This document shows positions 36,576 through 48,107 of a DNA stretch of 64,000 nt, piece by piece. A program made the position numbers and the translations under genes. Positions within the stretch are counted from its first letter, which is position 1, and every line of letters begins with the position of its first letter. The DNA comes from Melanocharis versteri (taxonomy: Eukaryota; Chordata; Aves; Passeriformes; Melanocharitidae): positions 1-64,000 of the forward strand of contig VZTG01001839.1 of NCBI GenBank assembly GCA_013397845.1, given 5' to 3'. The notes below the pieces were generated by a model. That model did no database searches and was not told the origin of the DNA. It saw nothing but the letters and a program-made list of their open reading frames with translations.

Positions 36576-39500
36576 GAGTCCATGCTATCAGCACAGTGAA
36601 TGAGCTATTTTATAGCTTTGAGAGCTATATCCGTCAGTGAGGTGGGTTCCCATTTTGAGAGTTACAGTGTTCCCCATTAACTCCAGGAAGCCTTTATCTA
36701 AGCAATCAGGGAAGGCCACAATAATCAAAGTAGAGGTAAGGCATGGGGAAACCCACAATACTTGGAACAGAACTTGTTTAAAAGCAGTTTGAATAGCCTG
36801 GTGCTGAGCTAATCCTTCATGTCTGCGCACTTTGGAGACTGCTGAGCTGCACACTGCACACAAGAAACCCCACTGGCGGGTGAGGTGTCACAGTGGGAAA
36901 TTGCCATGAGCTGGAGCTGAGCTCTGCCCTAGCGGTGCCAGAAGGACTTGCCTGCAAAAACGTGGAATTCAACTGCAGTGAGAGCCCAAGAGTTGATACA
37001 AAGGGTACCCGACTGCAGTGTACAACAAGGTGTTTTATTAATCCCACAAAACTGAGGAGTTGTCTAGGATAGAGACCAACTGCTGCTGTCTCTCTCCTGG
37101 CATTTTATCTATTAATAACTAGTTACTTACAGAGTGGTATAAAGCACTCCTGTAGTGAAAACTGAGCAGCATGACAGACTGCTGCTGAGCTGTGATAGCA
37201 TTTCCTCTAAGATGCTCCAATTTACAAATGTTAAAAATGCAAGCTTTCCAGTGTGTGTGTACACATATGACAAGCTGTTTATAGCTGAGATTCCCACTGA
37301 ACGTGGTTTTTGAGATGGGCAGGTACTCACCAAAGATGTAACCATATGTCAGCTTCTCACAATGTCTCCTGAAGTGGTTAGTGAGCCTGAAATTCACTAA
37401 CTAATCACATAGTACATGGCTCCGATGATCTAGGTGAGGAGCAGTACAGATAGACTAAAAAAATGTGTCTCTTCATCACTACAATCCAGTGACTGGGAAA
37501 AAAAACCACAAGTAAACCCTGAAGCCATGCTGAGACAAAGAAAGAAAGGAAATAAAAAACACTCCAAAACCAGCAGTACTTACACACTTATTGCACAAGG
37601 TGTGTTTAGAGGCATAAATGTGTGTCTAAGCCTGTATATACCTTGGCAACAAGTCTTTTTGTAAAAAAGAAAAATCTGACTTGGAAACTATCTTTTTTTT
37701 TTTTTTCTGGGGAGTATACCTAGAAAAAGTGAGAAATGCAAATTTTGTGAAATTGTGCATTTATCTAAGATTCTAAGGATGACTGTCCTCTACAGTTACT
37801 TATTTTAAGAGTTTGCCGTGAGGTGCTGTGGAGTAAAAAGGATGCTTTCCTCCTCTTTTTAGGACTATATTTTACTCAGATAAATACAAAGCCAGTCTGC
37901 AACTTAAAGCTGATATAACACAAATACTAATAGAAAACGATCAGACTGATTTTATTTATTTTCGTAAATATACATGACACTTTGGGTTGCCATTTTTTAT
38001 TTTTACTGCACAGATACATCCAGCAAATGCTGCATTCACAATCAGAATTACTTTCCAATGGGGCTGAATGCTGTGGCCCCTGCAATTGCAGAGCACCAGG
38101 TCATCTGGCATGCACATTCCTTGTCTCTAACAGTGTGGACTACATATGCAAGGCTGCAAGATAGACCTCCCTCTAACTGATCCATGTTTCAGCCATATTC
38201 AACCTATTTTTCTCTCCAGTTTCAATATTTTAATGAACTTTTGACTCGCAGCAATAATCTTCATTTTAACAAAAAAATTTAAAAGTCAAAAAGTAGTCAA
38301 GACATCTAATCCTGGATTATCCTATCTATTCCTCAGTTGTGCTCTCAGGAGCTCACTGGGTGCTTTTTGCTAATCAAACAAATCTGAGACATAAGAGCTC
38401 CCACTCAGCCTCTTGCTGCTTTTTCTTTCTAGCATTCTTAACACAAACAACAAGACAGCACCTAAGTAACAGCAGGGGGTAAGTGCTGGAAGAGAACATC
38501 TCAGCAGAACAGGTATAGAAAAAGAAAATGCCTTTTTCTGAAGAGCTCTGCTTTGGGATATGATCCTTATGCCTCTTAGATCAGCATGGACTGAGAGAAG
38601 AGGCTCTTAGCATCTTAGTGTTGTATGCTATTGCACAGAGCTTCATGGGGATAAAAAAATCCCACACATCTATATGTTTGTGTCTATATTGGACAAAAGG
38701 AGAAGGTATCTGGGAATTACTACTTCCTTTCAGTGGGTTGCTAGGATGTATCAGGAATACAGCTTTCCAAAGTTCAAGTTAGCTTTGAGTCCCTGGGGAT
38801 CCCATATGAGTTTTATAAAAGGAGGGAAGGTTTGTTTTCAGTAGAGGAAGGAAATAAGAGAATTTAAATGAAACCTAGATGAAGCTGGAAGTGACCTGCT
38901 AAACAGGAGTGAGGTATGGAGGGCTACTGCCCAGACTGTGCCTAGTCCTGCTGTGGAACTCTACTCCAGGGAAGTGCCACAGGTTCAGGATGGCTGCTGT
39001 GTTGGAGACCGCAAGGATCATGATTCACACAAAGGGAATGTGAAGCAAGTCAGTTATTTTTTGAGAGTTTCACAATGGCAAAGAATGGGAACCAATTCAC
39101 TGGCCAAGAAAACAGGCAACAATGGCTAAGAGTATAAACATGTAATGCAGACATATAGGGGGCAGGCAGCCAATTAAGAGGAAGGAAGAAGCTAAAATAA
39201 GCCGATGAATGAACAGACAGGAAATATTTAACAGTGAAAGAGATAATGTGTGACTTAGAGGGAAATAAGAGGAAAGAGTTACAAGGTTAAATCTATAAAA
39301 TAATACAGCGGTTATTTAGGGGAAATTCTGTCTTGCTACAAACAGAAATGACAGAACAAAGTGTAGGGGAAGTGCTGCAGAAGTACCAGCAAACAGCCGG
39401 CCTCAGTGGCACCTTGCCCCAGCAAAGACTGGCCAGCACCTCTTGAAATCTGGCTTTTGTTGGGTGATCACCCCTCTGCCTTATGCCTTCTCTCACCCGG

Positions 39501-40790
39501 CTTGCAAAATGCATGAGGTGCTTCTGGAGTCTTTTGAGCATTCTTTGGTGCCTTGGGTCTAAATCTCCTCCTGACTATATTTTGTATAGGTCATGCCCTG
39601 TGATCTGTACTCTGATCCGGGGTTCTGGCAGGGAGAGCTGCTGGAGCTGGTAGATTTGTGTTCAGGTGATGTTCATCTAGAGGAGTACAGAAACAACCAT
39701 CCCAGCCTTAAAGAAGTTGAAAGGAGGTGAAAAAGCAGATGGGACTATGTGAGGGAAAATACTGACTGTTTCAAGTAGATTAGGCTATTTGAACTGCGTT
39801 AGCAGAGCACATCCAAAACCGGTTTGGTGTCTCTTCTGGGGCTGGGAAGAGGTAATGGCAACTCCTTGTCTCTAAGCCCCTGGCACGTCTCCAGTCCTGT
39901 GCCTTCTTCTTGTATGGATGCTATGGGCTGCTGAAACCATCCTGTAGGCTGGATTCCGAGAGAAAAAGAAAAACCTGAAAGGCCTGTTTTTACTGGTTAG
40001 TAAGTAAAGTAGTGAACTTTTACAGTGGAATAGAACCACAATTCTAGGAAAAGTTGCATGTTATAAAACCCTGGTTTTTCAGACATCTTAATAGAAGAAA
40101 CATCTGAGTCTACACAGAAGTCTATTATTTTAGCATAAGGCGATTCCTGCAAATCTGGGAGGGAGGGTGTCTCTGTATGATTGGCCTCCCCTCTCTTCCT
40201 GCATTCCTTCACATTGACTTGAGTTCCAGATTTGAATAAACTTGAACTCATAAAATCTTTAAATGGTTAGGATCTGCATGTTGAATTTGTAGCATCCTGA
40301 AATTAAGCCAGTTTTACATTGTTCTAGTTTGTGTGGATGTGGCTTTTTTGGACTACTTTGAAATAACATTTTGAGGCAATACAAGAAAATCATCAGCCTG
40401 AGAAAACTACTCGTGTCAAAGAGGAACATACATTATGACACTGAGAAATAGGGAATGAAGATGCTTCAGGATAGCTTCCTTATTCAAAATTAGAAATAAG
40501 GAAGTAGATAGGGAAAAACGAATGACTTTGCTTTGCTCAGCACAATACTGTGACTTGAGTGTGGTGCCTGACCTTGCCTCCAGTCACCCTGAGAAACTCA
40601 GATTAATCGCAGTGTAAAAGTGGTGGGATCAGAATAAGACCTGCATGGTTTTCACACATGCTCACATCTCACAAGGCCTTTTGGTGGGACTGGCACTGTG
40701 CTCTGTGTTACCCAAAATGCAAAGACAGGAACTGATTTTTGGAGCTTACCATTTAAATGCAAAGACCTCTTTCTAGATTCTAGATACCCT
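36576..40790. other. gene-free, AT-leaning unique sequence
   Basis: No gene is recognised. A 14-T run occurs at 37,693-37,706. The segment around 36,830-37,050 has the feel of an old LTR (a GC-rich body followed by TTTTATTAA), but no paired LTR or primer-binding site could be found, so it is not called. Confidence 0.45.
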
Positions 40791-40857
40791 GTCTTAGATT
40801 AAAAAGAAAACCTTAGAATAGAATAGATTAGATCAGAAAAGTCTTAGATTTAAAAGA
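40791..40857. repeat. direct repeat with AGAATAGAAT-type low complexity
   Basis: 'gtcttagattaaaaag' at 40,791 recurs as 'gtcttagatttaaaag' at 40,841, 50 bp apart. The interval is filled with (T)AGAATAGAATAGATTAGAT purine-rich units, so this is a small decayed minisatellite. Confidence 0.6.
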
Positions 40858-43037
40858 ATATGCCTTCTGACTGCCTAGGGGCAAGAGAAACCCCTGGCCT
40901 TGCCACACAGAGTGCAGGCAGCCTGACTACTGCCTGAAACTGCTTCTAGCTAGTCTGGGCATAAGAGCAGTGAAGACTACCCCACAGCCCAGCAGTCAAA
41001 AAATCAAGGTCTGTGGGGCTTTGTGGCCCTGAGGGAGGTGCTGTGTTGTAGGAAGGTGCTGCTGCCTTTGCCAGCATGCCTTAACTGCTGCTGTCCTGCA
41101 GAGCTGCCAGACAAAAGCTATCACAGATAGGCCTATCCAGGCTGCAGTCACACCTCCTTTTTGTCGTGAGGGCAAGCACTTGGACACCCTCTGTAAATGG
41201 CGGCAGTGTTCCAGCTAACAATGGTGTCTGGGCTCTCTGCAGTATTACCTGCTGAGGTGTTTCCTACAACATGCCACTTCTTTCTTTACCCTTGCTCTTG
41301 GCTCTTTCCCTTTAGACAGAGCTTGGCAAGCAGCCCTGTGGCAATTTTTTGCACTGAACCTGTGCCAGAGGAAACCCGCTTGGATAAGAACTGGGACATT
41401 TTGATTAAAAGCAAGGTTGTGAGTCCCAATGGATATTCTTTTTTTATGTGCTTGTTAGCATCATTGTTTTTCTGATTTTTGCTGTATGAAATAGTGTTCT
41501 GTCCTTGACTAATGCAGTGCTATAGTATTCATTAGCTTTTCTTACAAGTCCCTTATTTGGTACGGAGAATGTCTAAATTCCCTGCCTCAAACTTTCTTTG
41601 TTCATTGGAAAACAATATAGCAAAAACTGTATGGCAAAGATTCGAATGTGTTTGAAATAATGCTCTCTTGCTTTGGTTTCTAAAAGTTAATTGTTAAAAA
41701 ATGGGGCTTGGTATCTAATGTGTTTTAATGATAAGGTGCTTCGAAAAAAACAATTCACAACTACCAGGCCAGCTTGGTTAACCCATGCTTACTTGGACAG
41801 TACCTCATTTAGTGGGGTGCCAGAGAAGCTCCTCTGAAACAAAAAGTGCAAAAGGTAGTTAGTTGCAGCATAATAAAAAGGATGCCAATCACCCTTTTGA
41901 TTAGTTACATATTAGTATCAAATATCAAAATTACTAATTTTTTCATTAAATGAATAGAGGAGTTTCTATTTCCATTTTCTTTTTTCAAATTATAGTACTT
42001 CTCATAATCTCTGAGCCCACAATGTGCCCATTTTAACTTTCATTTTCTTGTCTTTATCTAAAAGATTCAGCCAACAGACCTTTAGCAACATCATTCATGT
42101 TTATGGACAGTGATATTTGCTTTAGAAATAGTGTCACTGCTGTACCTTGTGAGGTGATGATAAAAGTCCTGAAATTGTACACAGAAAAAGGTCGAAGATC
42201 AAATAGATTTCCTCACCAGGGAATTGTCCTGTAAAACACAATGATCCTGTTGTTTGTATTGTAACAGAGGAGTTAGGGGCTGCAGAAAATGATGATGTGG
42301 ACTGGATTGACAGACTTCGAAAGACACATGTAAGATGTTGGATCTTTCAAAGACAAGAAGGTTGTTTCCTTGTCACTGTGGCCACTGGGTTTAGTCCTTT
42401 TCCTGATGACGGGATGAAAAGTGTGAAATGAAAACTTGATACTGGCCAAAATCAGACAGGACAATTCAGCTGGGTGACGTGCAGCCTAAATGAGGCTCTC
42501 CTCTCTCTCACAGGGCAAAAACCCACTTTCTGACAACAGCAACTTGACCTCTAATGGTGTTATGAAGATATCAGTGACTACAGCCATTAAACAAACCAAC
42601 TGCAAGTGCTGGGCTGTGTCTGTGCACATTCACTTCAGCACTTACTTCCCTTTTGCTGACTCAATTGCCTACAGCTCGCTGTTGCTCAGACGGGGGAACA
42701 CGTAAAGTGAGACCAGCTGAATATGCAGACAGCGTTGAGGCGTTCCAGGGGAGCAGTTAATGTTAGTGTCTTCATAAGATTTCCAGGTTCCAGTCAGCCT
42801 GGAGTTTGCATTTACTTTTGGGATGAAGTCAGCATTTGGTTGCTTGGGCAATTTCATTGTCGAATCCAATGTTAATCCAAAGAAACATTAATATTATTCC
42901 TTCTTTATTTATATTATTACTTATTCCTACCATTCTGCTGACTGTTATGTAGGCCACAAAATCTGAGGTAGGAGCTGCCTTTGCCTGTATCAGGAAAATT
43001 TGCTTTTCAAACAAGACAAAAATGGTTTCTTCCTATT
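40858..43037. other. gene-free unique sequence
   Basis: No gene, RNA or transposon is recognised. Confidence 0.5.
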
Positions 43038-43062
43038 AAAAAAAAAAAAAAAGGGTTTTTTC

Positions 43063-43094
<32 letters not shown>
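43038..43094. repeat. duplicated poly(A) block
   Basis: 'cctattA(15)ggg' is followed by 'tttttctattA(29)gac', so a short cassette of T-rich leader, CTATT and A run occurs twice in tandem with different A-run lengths (about 15 and 29). Homopolymer length is error-prone in assembly. No retrocopy body is recognisable upstream. Confidence 0.85.
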
Positions 43095-43095
<1 letters not shown>

Positions 43096-44034
43096 ACATC
43101 AAGATGTTGCTGTTTGGATTTGCTTGGACTTGGTGCTGCTGTCCTCCATCTAATAATTGTTCATCTGGCATTCTCATTATATAAAGGCACCATCCTACAG
43201 TGATAGTTGTCTCCTCTGGAGCTGAAAATCCAAATTATTATATGATGCAACAAGAAGATGTGATAAATGAGTAGAGGGAATGTAAGAGAAATGATGTGGC
43301 TACCAGTGACAGGAAACAGAGCAATATAGACTGGGTGTAAAATTTGTAACTTTGCAGTATGTGTTAAGTCTTGTTTCTCTAAGACATAAAAAGAGGAAAA
43401 AGATTGATGGTGTCAATAGTTCCTGCTGGCCACCTGCCTCCCGTTTATGCTGAAAAGATGAAAGTGCATTCCTTTCATACATAAGGGCACATTTTATGCT
43501 TTCTGTAACAAAGCACACCATGGTATTTTGCCCAATTGCATTTTCTATTTAGTTATAAGAAAATAAATCTGAGAAAATGGAGATGATCTTGAGAACTATG
43601 AGCCCGATAATTTTGTAGTTACAAAAGTCTAGCATGTTGCGTTGTCCTTCCCTCATAAATATTTTCCAGAGGAGCACTATCTCTTGATTGGACCATCTCG
43701 TGACCATTAATAGGCAACAGAGGAAACAACGAGTGCTGTGCTCGGACGAAAGCCTGCCAGAACCAGTAGTACAGCAACACACAACAGCCCCACTCAGACT
43801 TTAAAGCAAACATCAAACTAAACAATCCATTTCTCATGGGTGGGATTGTGGTGCAGTTTGACAGCTATATGACAAAAAATGACAGACATATACACAAATA
43901 CAAATAATTGTGTGTGTGAGGGGGCTGAAACAGAGAGAGAGATCAGACTGCCATTTTCTCACTGAAATCTAACCATACATCAGAATATAGTTTTGCATGC
44001 ATTTGCCATTTGCAGGGAACACAAGACTTTTTTC
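43095..44034. other. gene-free unique sequence
   Basis: Nothing recognisable apart from a short GTGTGTG/AGAGAGAG patch at about 43,910-43,945. Confidence 0.5.
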
Positions 44035-44084
44035 AAAAAAAAAAAAAGAAAAAAAAGAGAAAAAAGAAAGAAAGGAAAGAGTAG
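44035..44084. repeat. A-rich purine tract (AAAG/GAAA)n
   Basis: A 13-A run continues as AAAAG, GAAAG and GGAAAG units, purine only on the + strand for about 50 bp. Confidence 0.85.
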
Positions 44085-44500
44085 GATCTTGTTCTAGGAA
44101 GAGCAGGGAGTGGGAAGGAGGGATGTGGCAGGACCTCCTGAGGAAGGCCGGCATCGCTGCACCCCAAGCAGGCAGCTCTTAGCAGCCAGCAGCTAAAATG
44201 AACTCACAGGGACTGCTAGCTACACCAACAGGGGCGACTCACTCATGTCTGTGTAGATTGAAGAGCACAAGTCTCTGTTCCCCCAAGGGAGAGTGCCCCC
44301 GAAGCAAAGGACCACAGTACACACTCATCGTATTCATTCAAGCAAAAAGGAGGAACCTGGCCAGAAAAATGGTCTCGGAGAATTGCTATGAGAAAAGCTG
44401 AAAGGAATGATTTTTAATGTGAGAAATCTGATCCAGTCTTACCCTGGTTTGGGTTGAGGCGGTAAGGTTTGCTTTAGATACTTCTAAATTTGCACTGACA

Positions 44501-44699
44501 TAGGATTAGGGTCAGGGTTTAGGGTTAGAGCATTTAGAGTTATGGCTCACTGTTAGGGTTATTAGGGTTAGGGTCATTCGAGTTAAGGTTGTGTTGGTTA
44601 GAGTAAGTCTTTGGGTTATAATTTTTAGGTTAGGATTAAGTTTATAGTTAATGTTGAAATTACAGTTTTTCCATGATTATTAAGGTGAGGGTTAGGTTT
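44501..44699 (+). repeat. degenerate interstitial telomere-like (TTAGGG)n tract
   Basis: About 200 bp are dominated by TTAGGG and its variants on the + strand. Exact TTAGGG hexamers occur at 44,506, 44,519, 44,553, 44,562 and 44,568, the last two in direct tandem. Between and after them are decayed units such as TTAGAG, TTAAGG, TTGGTTAGAG, TTAGGTTAGGA and GGGTTAGG. A 20-bp sequence (tttaga-acttcta-atttg, 18 of 20 identical) occurs on both sides, at 44,473-44,492 and 44,697-44,716. The vertebrate telomere repeat is TTAGGG. An old interstitial telomeric sequence is the natural reading, and a diverged TTAGGGT-type satellite is the alternative. Confidence 0.75.
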
Positions 44700-44716
44700 A
44701 GAAACTTCTAGATTTG

Positions 44717-45966
44717 TTTTCACTTTGGGCTGCTAATTTCTGACTACTCTTCACCATCTTATACATTTTGCACTTCTGGAATTCTTCAGATGCTAGTTTG
44801 TCTGTTTTTCTAGACCTCTGTGACGCTCTTGTCATGCCCATTATTGTCCCCTCTATTTTTAATGTGAACCGCACAGCCCAGGCTGCACGAGTGCTCTTTA
44901 GTTCTTGTATGTTTATATCCAAAGAGCTTCCTGCTCCACATACAAAGTATGGGTTGCCTGACGCTCCCCTTCAGGAGACAGTTTTTCAGGAGCTGGGAAA
45001 TTTTCCAGATTTCAGCTGCTGTGGTGGCCTAACCATTTGTTTGAAGAAGAAACTCGTGAAGCTCCAGATGGAAGGAGCAACTATTTATCACCAATGCAGG
45101 ACCTGGATTCAATGCGATGCTTTTCCTTACGTGCCTCCTGTTACTCTCTAGTTCATCACAAGCTGTTAATTTCTTTTGCACTTGTCTGAATTGTCCATGC
45201 ACCACAGAAATCTTTTTCTTCACCTTTGTTTTTTTAATATTTCTTAAGAATGAAACCTCTGTGGTAGAAACAATATGTCGTACATAAGTGAATGGTTCAG
45301 GAGATGAAATATTTGCCCCTGGGATCTTCTCCACACACACTGCAGAACACATCCTCCTCAGGAAGGTTTCTCCTGACACTCCACCTGAGGGGCTTTCCAT
45401 TTCCTGATCAAACACCACATGGAAAATTAAAGTTCACAGAAAATATATATAAAATCTAACACCTCTCTATAACAAGCTGTATGGAGAGGCCAGATACTAA
45501 GTTGTTAATTCTTACTACTGTTTAAGACACAGTGCATAATTACCACTACATAATACTGTACAGCACATGACATTATTAATGTGCTGATTAAATTGCAATT
45601 AATTTCACTTTTTTTCTTACTGATTCCCTCCTATTTCCTTCTGACAATAGCTCTCTTTTCTCTCTCACACACTTGCTTTCTGCTCAGCAATATACGTGTT
45701 GCCCAGCCCTGTCCCTGAGGTGTGTACAAGGCTTCCTTAAGCTTACCAGAACATGCACCTGGGACAGCTTCACTCAGAAACACCAATACTTTCAGTCTCA
45801 AGACCACTGCCCATGGCAGCCTTCCTACCTTCAGCCTCAGCACAGCCCCAAATCTTTCTCTGTGGGAAGAGAGGAATGGGAAATGTGGAACAAAATATAA
45901 AAAAAATTAAAAGCCTCTGCTTCAGATTATTTTTGTTGTAAAAATCTATTCACTTTTATAAGGTTG
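44717..45966. other. gene-free unique sequence
   Basis: Minus-strand frames of 129 (45,029-45,418) and 74 codons (44,698-44,922) are lysine-rich and look more protein-like than most in the window. I recognise no family, the two are interrupted by stops, and a frame of similar length lies on the opposite strand. I cannot support a gene or pseudogene here. Confidence 0.45.
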
Positions 45967-46474
45967 TGCATCACCATATCTGGGGTCCTCAGCACAAGAA
46001 CGACATGGACCTCTTGGAGCAGGTCCAGGGTAGGGACACAAAGATTGATCAGAGGGAAGGAGCACCTCTCCTATGAGGACAAGCCGAGAGAGCTGAGGTT
46101 CAGCCTGGAGAAGAGAAGGTTCTGAGGAGACCTTACAACACCTTTCAGCACTTAAAGGGGGCTTCCAAAAAGGAGGGGGAAAGAATTTTTTACAAGGGCA
46201 GATAGCGACAGAACAACGGCAAAATGGTTTTAAACTAAAAGATGTGAGGTTTAGATGAAATCTTTGGAAGAAGGTCTTTTCTCAGAGGGTAGTGAGGCAC
46301 TGGAACACATTGCCCAGAATGGTGCCCCCTCCCTGGAAGTGTTCCAGGTCAGGTTGGACAGGGCTCTGAGCAATGTGGTCTAGTGGAAGGTGTCCTTGCC
46401 CATGGCAGAGGAGTTGGAACAAGATGGTTTTTAAGGTCTCTTCCAACCCAAGATATTCTATGATTCTATGATCT
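45967..46474 (+). mobile_element. CR1 LINE, 3' portion (~510 bp)
   Basis: Colinear with the avian CR1 3' region: 'ctggggtcctcagcacaag', 'cacctctcctatgaggaca', 'cagcctggagaagagaagg', 'tttttacaagggcagatag', 'gtgaggcactggaacac', 'ctagtggaaggtgtccttgc', 'cttccaaccca' and a good (ATTCTATG)2 tail at 46,456-46,471. It is 5'-truncated and carries indels (such as extra bases around 46,150-46,190) that break any coding frame. It is the longest plus-strand CR1 here, about 1.5 kb from an oppositely oriented copy. Confidence 0.95.
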
Positions 46475-46500
46475 CTATGTATACAAATGCATGTATTCAC

Positions 46501-46518
46501 ACACGTGTGCACACGTGT
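46501..46518. promoter_or_regulatory. 18-bp perfect palindrome with two CACGTG E-boxes
   Basis: acacgtgtgcacacgtgt equals its own reverse complement. It contains CACGTG at 46,502-46,507 and 46,512-46,517, centres 10 bp apart, so both faces lie on the same side of the helix. The tract is also alternating purine-pyrimidine, with CA/GT repeats beside it. It starts 27 bp downstream of the CR1 tail. CACGTG is the canonical E-box of MYC/MAX, USF and CLOCK/BMAL1-type factors. Binding is inferred only, and the site may simply be a (CA/GT) microsatellite variant. Confidence 0.4.
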
Positions 46519-47978
46519 ATAGAGAGAGCTGCTTCCTTCTGTATCACAGAAACTGCTACTGAATCACAGAGTATTCTGAGTTACACCTACATACTACACA
46601 GTTTATTAAGGGCTGCTGAGTACTGAGTCAATGCCCCCTTCCTCCTTCCCTGTTCTTGTTGCCGTTTTTTTGATTCTTTTGGAACCTGACTGTGCTGATA
46701 AATGACGCATCGCTGAAGGGCACTTTGTTTATTTTCTGCTATGATGGGAGGATGGAAGCCTTTTTGTGTAGGGTTACTTCTGGAAAACAAAGGAAAACAA
46801 AAGGGCTTCTTCAAGGAGGAGAAAATGAGAAATCAGAGCAGAAGGACCTCCATGACATAGTGGTGCTGCTGGCTCCAGGCAGTCAGCAGCTGGGGTTCTG
46901 GGAAAAGGGGTGTAGCTAGCCCCAGGACCCCAGAAGAAGGCAGCTGCTGCAGGCTCCAGTGCCGCTGTCTTTCACTCTGCTTTCGCCCGAGACTCTCTCC
47001 AGCCTCCCTATTTTACAATTTTATGTAAACTCTGGGGTCCTGCCGGATGAAAGTGCTCTCTGTTTCGCAGCAGAGCTGTGGCTTTTGGATTTTACAGCCC
47101 CAAAATTACTTCACGATGATCCAGAGCACACATCATAGCCCAGAAACCACACGGGAGCCATGCTGGTAAAGGAAGCCGAGAGTTGCTGAAGTAGCCAGAC
47201 TGAAATTTATAACCGTGACCTGGGCCTTGTCAGGCCTTTACGACACCATGTAAAGGGAATTGCTGCTTAGTCACCAATTTGCTTGGCAAGATTGGCTGGA
47301 TTAGGAAATACATAAAAGGTCAGACAGTAGGAGTTTGTCTAGACATCCTATTTTGGATTATATGCTCTACAAGTTTCTGTGGCAACTCCTGCAAAACATT
47401 CATATTTTAGCAACATTTTTGAAAGCTCCATTTCTGTAATGAGCCACCGAAGCTTTTGTGAGCAAAATTAACTTGTTTCTCTGCCACCTGCTACACCCTT
47501 TTGGGAAGCGGATAGAGCCACCTCAGCTGGGAGCTGACGGAGAAACCGCCTTATTCCCCAAGGCAGAAGTTGTGCCTGTGGGGGCAGCCAGTGGCCCAGG
47601 GAGGCCTGTGGACCTGCCAGGGTGGAGGAGCTGGGATGGGGACTACACGCTTCCCTGTGGCTGCCAGACCACACTCTGCTGTCCTTCGCCAGCCCAGGCT
47701 CCACGTGGAGCTTTCCAGTGGCAGAGGGATGGATGGGAGGAGCCAGAAGAAGCAGGTGCTGCCCCAGGTTCCCCGCTTGTGAGCAGCACACTGAGGTCTG
47801 TGGGTAAGAGCAGCAGCGCCGTGGCTGCCACGTGCATCTGAGTGCGCTGGGATTTGGGATGGGCTGCTCAGACTTCTAACAGAAATAAATGCACTATTGT
47901 AGCGAGAGGGGAAACCAACCAACCAGCTAGGCAAATACGGGCTACACAGCCAGGGTTTGGGTTTTTTTTTACTTCTCG
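46519..47978. other. gene-free unique sequence, GC-rich at 47.5-47.85 kb
   Basis: No gene is recognised. The GC-rich interval keeps both strands open for about 127 codons, but CpGs are sparse and no motif is visible. This is a composition effect. Confidence 0.5.
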
Positions 47979-48107
47979 TAGAATCATAGACTGATTTGAA
48001 TTGGAAGGGACCTTAAAGTCCGCCTAGTTCCAATCCCTCTGCCCTGGGTAAGGACCTCTTCCACTAGAACAGATTGCTCAAAGCCCTGTGCAACCTGGCC
48101 TTGTACT
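47979..48107 (-). mobile_element. CR1 LINE, short 3' end fragment
   Basis: The antisense CR1 3' end: 'tagaatcatagactgattt', 'ggaagggaccttaaagtcc', 'ccaatccctctgcc', 'acctcttccactagaac' and 'caacctggccttgtac'. It is strongly 5'-truncated at about 48,107, next to a short (ATT)4 run at 48,114-48,128. Confidence 0.95.

Noticed and set aside
36830..37050. Segment resembling a retroviral LTR (GC-rich body, then TTTTATTAA)
   Set aside because: I could not find a second LTR, TG...CA ends, a primer-binding site or a polypurine tract.
44698..45418. Lysine-rich minus-strand frames that might be a decayed pseudogene
   Set aside because: They are broken by several stops, no family is recognisable, and a 127-codon frame exists on the other strand. 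Without a database search there is no support.
47458..47934. Two 127-codon frames on opposite strands in a GC-rich patch, considered as an exon or CpG island
   Set aside because: CpGs are sparse despite the GC content, and neither product is recognisable. This is a composition effect.
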